Shown here piece by piece: positions 5,449-9,224 of a stretch of DNA of 9,224 nt. The DNA is taken from assembly GCA_013812695.1 (NCBI GenBank), contig JACCSZ010000384.1, positions 1 through 9,224 on the forward strand. The letters are read 5' to 3'. Source of the stretch: Gemmatimonadales bacterium. GTDB lineage: Bacteria; Gemmatimonadota; Gemmatimonadetes; Gemmatimonadales; GWC2-71-9. Both the position numbers and the translations under genes were made by a program. The notes under the pieces are model-generated. The model had not been told where the DNA came from. It ran no database searches and was given only the letters and a program-made list of their open reading frames with translations. Each line of letters opens with the position of its first letter. Position 1 is the stretch's first letter.

Positions 5449-6156
5449 TCACCGATGCACGTTGAACCCGTCGATATGCAGATCCAGATTGTGATTCGCC
5501 CGGATGCCCACCACGCCGTTCACGTCGGCCGCTGTGGCGGCCATCGTGTGGACCGCCTGCCCGTTGACCATGAAGACCACCTTGCTCGCATCGCGCTTGG
5601 CGTCGATCTCCAGCAGGTTGGCGGCCCCGCCCGTGCCATCCACCTTTTTAACCGCGGATGAGGCCACCCAGCCCTTGGTCACCGCCGTCGTCTTGTCGCC
5701 ATCGCGCCGCTTCACCAAGTACGTGCCGTCCTGCCGCACTAGGAAGTAGGTGTACTTCTGCCCGGCGCCGTCGAGCGCCTTGCCACCGTAGAACAGGCCG
5801 TACCCTTCGGCGTGCGTCGCCTTCTTGGACTGGGTGAACGTCGCCAGGGTGTGGAACGCACCGGTGCCGCCGTGCTCCTTCTTATAGAGGATGATGGCCG
5901 GGCCGAGCGTGACGTGAATGCCCTTACCCATGGGTACTACTTTGACGTTGGCCGAGCCGGCGGGGTCGTCGGGGCGAACCGCCCAGCCCGCGGGCACCGC
6001 GCCTCCGCCCTGGACCGCGCGATCGGGATCGGCGGCGTGGTCGCCGCGTTTGTGCTCAGCCTGGGGGGTGGAGTCCTGCGCGTCGGCCGGCGCGAGCCCG
6101 GCGCCCAGGAGAAGCGCCGGAACGAGCAGCGAGCGCAAGGCAGCTGATGCGAGCAT
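5449..6156 (-). CDS. Exported β-rich protein of unknown function
   Basis: The 235-residue product starts with a Sec signal peptide (LRSLLVPALLLGAGLA core, cleavage ADA|Q after residue 26). A hydrophilic linker follows, then a domain from about residue 60 to the end made of alternating strands: IHVTLGPAIILYKK, YGLFYGGKALDGAGQKYTYFLVRQDGTYLVKRRDG, LLEIDAKRDASKVVFMVNGQ and GVVGIRANHNLDLHIDGFNVHR. The order, with a late 'F-x-V-N-G' strand and a closing 'G-x-R-x-N-x-N-L-D' strand, resembles concanavalin-like β-sandwich (LamG or DUF1080-like) domains, but I see no catalytic motif and assign no activity. It is probably periplasmic or extracellular. GAGGT (+ strand 6163-6167) lies six bases before ATG 6156, which settles the start. 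The gene is divergent from the small membrane protein gene at 6253, and the repeat hairpin 5351-5430 follows its stop. Confidence 0.7.
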   Translation of the reverse strand: MLASAALRSLLVPALLLGAGLAPADAQDSTPQAEHKRGDHAADPDRAVQGGGAVPAGWAVRPDDPAGSANVKVVPMGKGIHVTLGPAIILYKKEHGGTGAFHTLATFTQSKKATHAEGYGLFYGGKALDGAGQKYTYFLVRQDGTYLVKRRDGDKTTAVTKGWVASSAVKKVDGTGGAANLLEIDAKRDASKVVFMVNGQAVHTMAATAADVNGVVGIRANHNLDLHIDGFNVHR

Positions 6157-6188
6157 GATGGTACCTCGTGCAGAGGAAGGTGATCGGG

Positions 6189-6217
6189 TTGCGGAGCACG
6201 GCGCGGCGGGCTAACCT
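6189..6217 (+). promoter_or_regulatory. Weak promoter-like pair before the small membrane protein
   Basis: TTGCGG (6189-6194), a 17-base spacer and TAACCT (6212-6217) fit sigma-70 spacing, but the -10 matches only three of six bases. It lies in the 96-base divergent gap that must serve both the 6253 gene and the secreted-protein gene. Confidence 0.2.
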
Positions 6218-6252
6218 ACGGCCCTGCCGAACCCCCGCAGCGGAGACACAGG

Positions 6253-6426
6253 ATGATGTACTGGCTCGGAGTCCTGCTGGCAACAATCGGAGCCACGCTC
6301 ATCCTGGGTGCCCTGGTCTTCGTGTCGACGCTCGTCGGCGTCCTCACGAACGCGATGATCGTGCTCGTCAGCGGCCCGCTTATCGACCGCCTGATGGCTC
6401 GTGGGGCGCGCGCGGCCACGCGCTAG
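6253..6426 (+). CDS. Small (57-aa) hydrophobic membrane protein
   Basis: A short frame reads MMYWLGVLLATIG..., 57 codons, and ends in TAG 6424-6426. GGAG (6242-6245) lies seven bases before the first ATG at 6253; a second ATG at 6256 is also possible. Residues 3 to about 44 are almost entirely hydrophobic (one long or two short transmembrane helices, the break near T32-N33), followed by a basic tail with R46, R50, R53 and R57, which predicts a cytoplasmic C-terminus. Third codon positions are mostly G or C, as in the neighbours. I recognise no family. Its stop is one base from the convergent stop of the next gene, leaving no room for a terminator between them. Confidence 0.6.
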   Translation: MMYWLGVLLATIGATLILGALVFVSTLVGVLTNAMIVLVSGPLIDRLMARGARAATR

Positions 6427-6427
6427 C

Positions 6428-6787
6428 TCAGCTCCGCGGCGCACCCGCGCCGGCTTCCGGTGTGGTCGCGGCGCGCCTCGCGCCTTCGTAGTTGATCTTG
6501 AGGCTGCCCAGCAGCTCCCGCACACCGCGCACCTTCATCTGGAGTCCCCCACCCCGGCGCGTCATGGTGCCCATGATGCCGGCGGTCTCCGCCAGCCCCG
6601 TCAGGCTCAGCGCCCCAGCCTCCCCCTTCATCTGGTCCAGCAGCCTGGCCAGGCCGCGCACGACGACGTCGTCGGCTCGCATTCCCGCCATTTCCTCGAT
6701 CACGGCGTGGATGCGCCCGAACTTGGCCGGGAGGGTGTCCAGGAAGGAGAGTTGGGCGAGTTGTCGGGACGAGAGCTTGACGGCCAT
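6428..6787 (-). CDS. Helical 119-aa protein resembling an HPt domain without His
   Basis: The product MAVKLSSRQLAQLSFLD... is predicted mostly helical, soluble and without a signal peptide. Residues 51-66, DQMKGEAGALSLTGLA, follow the spacing of the histidine phosphotransfer signature H-x-L-K-G-x-A-x-x-L-G-x-x-x-L-A, with Asp51 where the phosphorylated His should be and Ser61 at the late Gly. A helix with basic residues (R77, R78, K85, R87, R90) follows, then a disordered Ala/Pro tail. If the likeness is real it is a phosphorylation-dead or phosphomimetic HPt-like protein; otherwise it is simply an uncharacterised helical protein. ATG 6787 is preferred because GAGAG lies about eight bases upstream and the compact fold begins there; an in-frame ATG at 6841 would add 18 residues of poor character. 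It is transcribed away from the RND permease gene, with 66 bases between the two starts. Confidence 0.65.
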   Translation of the reverse strand: MAVKLSSRQLAQLSFLDTLPAKFGRIHAVIEEMAGMRADDVVVRGLARLLDQMKGEAGALSLTGLAETAGIMGTMTRRGGGLQMKVRGVRELLGSLKINYEGARRAATTPEAGAGAPRS

Positions 6788-6853
6788 ACCTGAATCTCTC
6801 GCCGAAGCGTTCCGTAGGGCAACGGGTCGCCCAATTCCCAAAGGGATCCTGAC

Positions 6854-9224
6854 ATGAAGATCTCGGACCTGTCCATCCGCAGGCCGGTGCTCGCCACCAT
6901 GGTGAGCCTGGCCCTCGTGCTGTTCGGCGCCATCGGGTACACGCGTCTGGCTGTCCGGGAGTTTCCCGACGTCGACCCCCCGATCGTCTCCGTCAGCACG
7001 GAGCTCCCCGGGGCCAATCCGCAGGTCGTCGAGTCGGCCGTCACGGATATTCTGGAGGAGGAGCTGAGCACGGTGGAGGGGCTGCGTACCCTTACGAGCT
7101 CGAGCGCCGAAGGGTTCAGCAATATCACCCTCGAGTTCAACCTCGAGCGCCCCGTGGAGGCCGCCGCTCAGGACGTGCGCGACAAGGTGGCCCGGATCCG
7201 CGGCCGCCTACCCGAGGACGTGCGCGAGCCGGTCGTGTCCAAGCAGGAGGCCGACGCCCAGCCGTTCTTCTGGCTGGCGCTCTCGGGCGAGAACTACGAT
7301 CTGCTCCAGCTCTCGGACCTGGGAGATCGCCTGGTCAAGTCCCGCCTGCAGACGCTGCCCGGCGTCGGCCAGGCTCAGATCTTCGGCGAGCGCCGCTTTT
7401 CGATGCGGGTCTGGCTCTCCGCGTCGGAGCTGTCCGCTCGCAACCTCACCGTGCAGGACGTGCAGCAGGCTATCCGGAGCCGCAACGTCGAGGTCCCGGC
7501 CGGCCGGATCGAGTCGAACCGCCGCGAGTTCACGGTGCGCTCCCTGGGCGAGCTCAAGACGCCGGACGAGTTCGCCGAGCTGGTGGTCTCCAACACCGAT
7601 GGCGTGCTGGTCAAGCTCAAGGACCTCGGCCGCGTCGAGCTCGGCGCCGAGGACGAGCGCAGCGCGCTCCGGTACAAGGGCACCTCCGCCGTGGCCATCG
7701 GCGTGGTGCGGCAGTCCAAGGCCAACATCATCCAGGTGGCCGACGCCATCCGGAGCGAGCTGCCGAAGGTGCAGGAGTCGCTGCCGCCGGGCGTGAAGCT
7801 GCAGATCGCCTTCGACCAGTCGATCTTCGTGTCGCGCTCGATCCGCGAGGCCGAGGAGACGCTGCTCCTGGCCGCCGGCCTGGTGGTGATCATCATCTTC
7901 GTGTTTCTCCGGAACCTGCGGGCCACGATCATCCCGGGACTCGCGATTCCGACGTCGATCGTGGCGACGTTCGCCATCATGTATTTCCTGGACTTCTCGA
8001 TCAACAACTTCACGCTGCTGGCGCTCACCCTGGCCATCGGCATCGTGGTCGATGACGCGATCATCGTGCTGGAGAACGCCTACCGGCACCAGGAGGAGCT
8101 CGGCGAGAGCCCCGAGGAAGCCGCCGTCAACGGCACCCGCGAGATCGCCTTTGCCGTCATCGCGACGACCATCTCGCTGGTGGCGGTCTTCACCCCGCTC
8201 GCCTTCCTCAAGGGTTCCACCGGGCGGCTCTTCAACGAGTTCGGCATCGCGGTGGCGGGATCGGTGCTGGTTTCCGGCTTCGTGGCGCTGACCCTCACGC
8301 CGATGCTCTGCGCCCGGGTCCTCCGGGTCCCGCAGCGCCACGGTGCGCTCTACCGAACGCTCGAGAACGGGTTCAACGCCCTCGCCTCCGGCTACAGCCG
8401 CTCCCTGCGGACGGCGGTCCGGTACCGCTGGGCGGTCGTCGGCATGGTAGGGCTTCTGACCCTCGGGGCAGCGGTCGTGTTCCGTTCGCTCAAACGGGAG
8501 TTCGTGCCGGCCGAGGACAAGGGCTGGTTTCTCTCGATCATCATCGCGCCCGAGGGATCGTCGCTAGCCTATACCGATGGCTACCAACGGCAGGCGGAGG
8601 CGGTACTCGACAAGACCAAGGACGTGGCCAGCTACTTCAGCGTCGTCAACATCGGCGACGGTGTGAGCCGGGGTATCATCTTCACCAATCTCGTGGACTT
8701 CGAACAGCGCACCCGCTCGCTGCAGGAGATCATCGGCGAGGTGCAGGGGCAGTACTTCGGGATTCCCGGGGTGCTCGCCTTCGCGAACAACCCGCCCGCG
8801 TTCGGCTTCGGCAACCCGGTGCAGTTCGTCATGCAGAATCCGGATTTCGAGCTGCTGGTCAAGGGCAACGACACGCTGCTCGCGCGGGCGCGCCAGATCA
8901 AGGGGCTTGTCAACGTCGACAGCGACCTCCGCGTCAACAAGCCGGAACTCACGGTCAACTTCGACCGCGACCGCGCCGAGGACCTCGGGGTCCCCGTCGG
9001 CGATGTGGCCACGACCCTGCAGGTACTGCTGGGCGGCAACCGCACCAGCACCTTCACCCGGAACAACAAGCAGTACGACGTCATCGTGCAGCTCGATCCG
9101 CGCGCCCGTGCCACGCCAAGCGACATGACCGGGCTGTACATCCGGGGCCGGGACAACGAGCTGATCAAGCTCGAGGCACTCGCCAGCGTGCGCGAGGGCG
9201 TGGGCCCGCGCGAGCTCACCCACT
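6854..9224 (+). CDS. RND multidrug efflux permease (AcrB/HAE1 type), 3' truncated
   Basis: The frame is open for 790 codons plus one base and runs off the window; the full family length is about 1,030. It is an inner-membrane proton-driven exporter of the AcrB/MexB class. Residues 1-10 (MKISDLSIRR) and the first transmembrane helix (about 11-30) are typical, as are VREFPDVDPPIVSVST and LPGANPQVVE in the porter domain. Further landmarks are FGERRFSMRVWL at 177-188, NVEVPAGRI at 211-219, transmembrane helices from about 336 onward, and the proton-relay pair D400-D401 in GIVVDDAIIVLENA, equivalent to AcrB D407-D408. A second porter half follows KREFVPAEDKGWF (547-559). AAGGGA (6841-6846) lies seven bases before ATG 6854. 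No periplasmic adaptor gene lies upstream, where it usually is, so it may follow outside the window or be encoded elsewhere. The substrate cannot be told. Confidence 0.93.
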   Translation, partial: MKISDLSIRRPVLATMVSLALVLFGAIGYTRLAVREFPDVDPPIVSVSTELPGANPQVVESAVTDILEEELSTVEGLRTLTSSSAEGFSNITLEFNLERPVEAAAQDVRDKVARIRGRLPEDVREPVVSKQEADAQPFFWLALSGENYDLLQLSDLGDRLVKSRLQTLPGVGQAQIFGERRFSMRVWLSASELSARNLTVQDVQQAIRSRNVEVPAGRIESNRREFTVRSLGELKTPDEFAELVVSNTDGVLVKLKDLGRVELGAEDERSALRYKGTSAVAIGVVRQSKANIIQVADAIRSELPKVQESLPPGVKLQIAFDQSIFVSRSIREAEETLLLAAGLVVIIIFVFLRNLRATIIPGLAIPTSIVATFAIMYFLDFSINNFTLLALTLAIGIVVDDAIIVLENAYRHQEELGESPEEAAVNGTREIAFAVIATTISLVAVFTPLAFLKGSTGRLFNEFGIAVAGSVLVSGFVALTLTPMLCARVLRVPQRHGALYRTLENGFNALASGYSRSLRTAVRYRWAVVGMVGLLTLGAAVVFRSLKREFVPAEDKGWFLSIIIAPEGSSLAYTDGYQRQAEAVLDKTKDVASYFSVVNIGDGVSRGIIFTNLVDFEQRTRSLQEIIGEVQGQYFGIPGVLAFANNPPAFGFGNPVQFVMQNPDFELLVKGNDTLLARARQIKGLVNVDSDLRVNKPELTVNFDRDRAEDLGVPVGDVATTLQVLLGGNRTSTFTRNNKQYDVIVQLDPRARATPSDMTGLYIRGRDNELIKLEALASVREGVGPRELTH

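Noticed and set aside
7208..9223. Two long − strand frames (7208-8341 and 8564-9223)
   Set aside because: They lie antisense to the RND permease, which has unmistakable family sequence in one uninterrupted + strand frame. The antisense products are Arg/His/Asp/Leu-rich without motifs.

Overview
This is a GC-rich stretch of bacterial chromosome. Its traits suggest Gemmatimonadota or a similar high-GC environmental phylum: strongly GC-biased third codon positions, a TorF-type porin, exported proteins with Ala-rich leaders ending in a Q after the cleavage site, and two copies of the dispersed 'TGAGCGAAGCGAAGGA' inverted repeat that reads as HPERSEG when translated by accident. The phylum is an inference; there is no rRNA or other marker gene here. 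I see no tRNA, rRNA, CRISPR array or intact mobile element.

Layout. Positions 1-823 hold no gene I can support, but they contain a run of perfect stem-loops (5-152), three spaced copies of GGTGTGGA (339-396) and a short dyad (603-619). On the + strand follows an amine/amino-acid catabolism operon: a GABA-type class III aminotransferase (824-2179), the wreck of a second class III aminotransferase (2176-2792), and a DadA/PuuB-type FAD amine oxidase (2789-4051). Each junction is a 4-base stop/start overlap. The middle gene has suffered at least two internal deletions, has lost its PLP lysine and is a pseudogene. The oxidase has no ATG and probably starts at CTG.

A convergent gap (4052-4196) carries the first repeat hairpin. 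Two − strand genes for exported proteins follow: a TorF-family porin (4197-5108) and a β-rich secreted protein of unknown function (5449-6156). The porin has an unusually informative 5' region: a good sigma-70-like promoter (5291-5318), a roughly 175-nt folded leader, a 7-bp antiterminator pairing, and an intrinsic terminator with seven T residues about 40 nt before the start codon. This is the arrangement of a riboswitch or other transcription attenuator, and I could not match it to a class I know. It is the best candidate here for something undescribed.

The right part holds a 57-aa membrane protein (6253-6426, +) that ends one base from the convergent stop of a 119-aa helical protein (6428-6787, −). 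The latter looks like an HPt domain whose phospho-histidine is replaced by Asp. Divergent from it, and running off the window, is the permease of an RND efflux pump (6854-9224, +), with 790 codons present and no stop. No membrane fusion protein or outer-membrane channel gene for it is visible.
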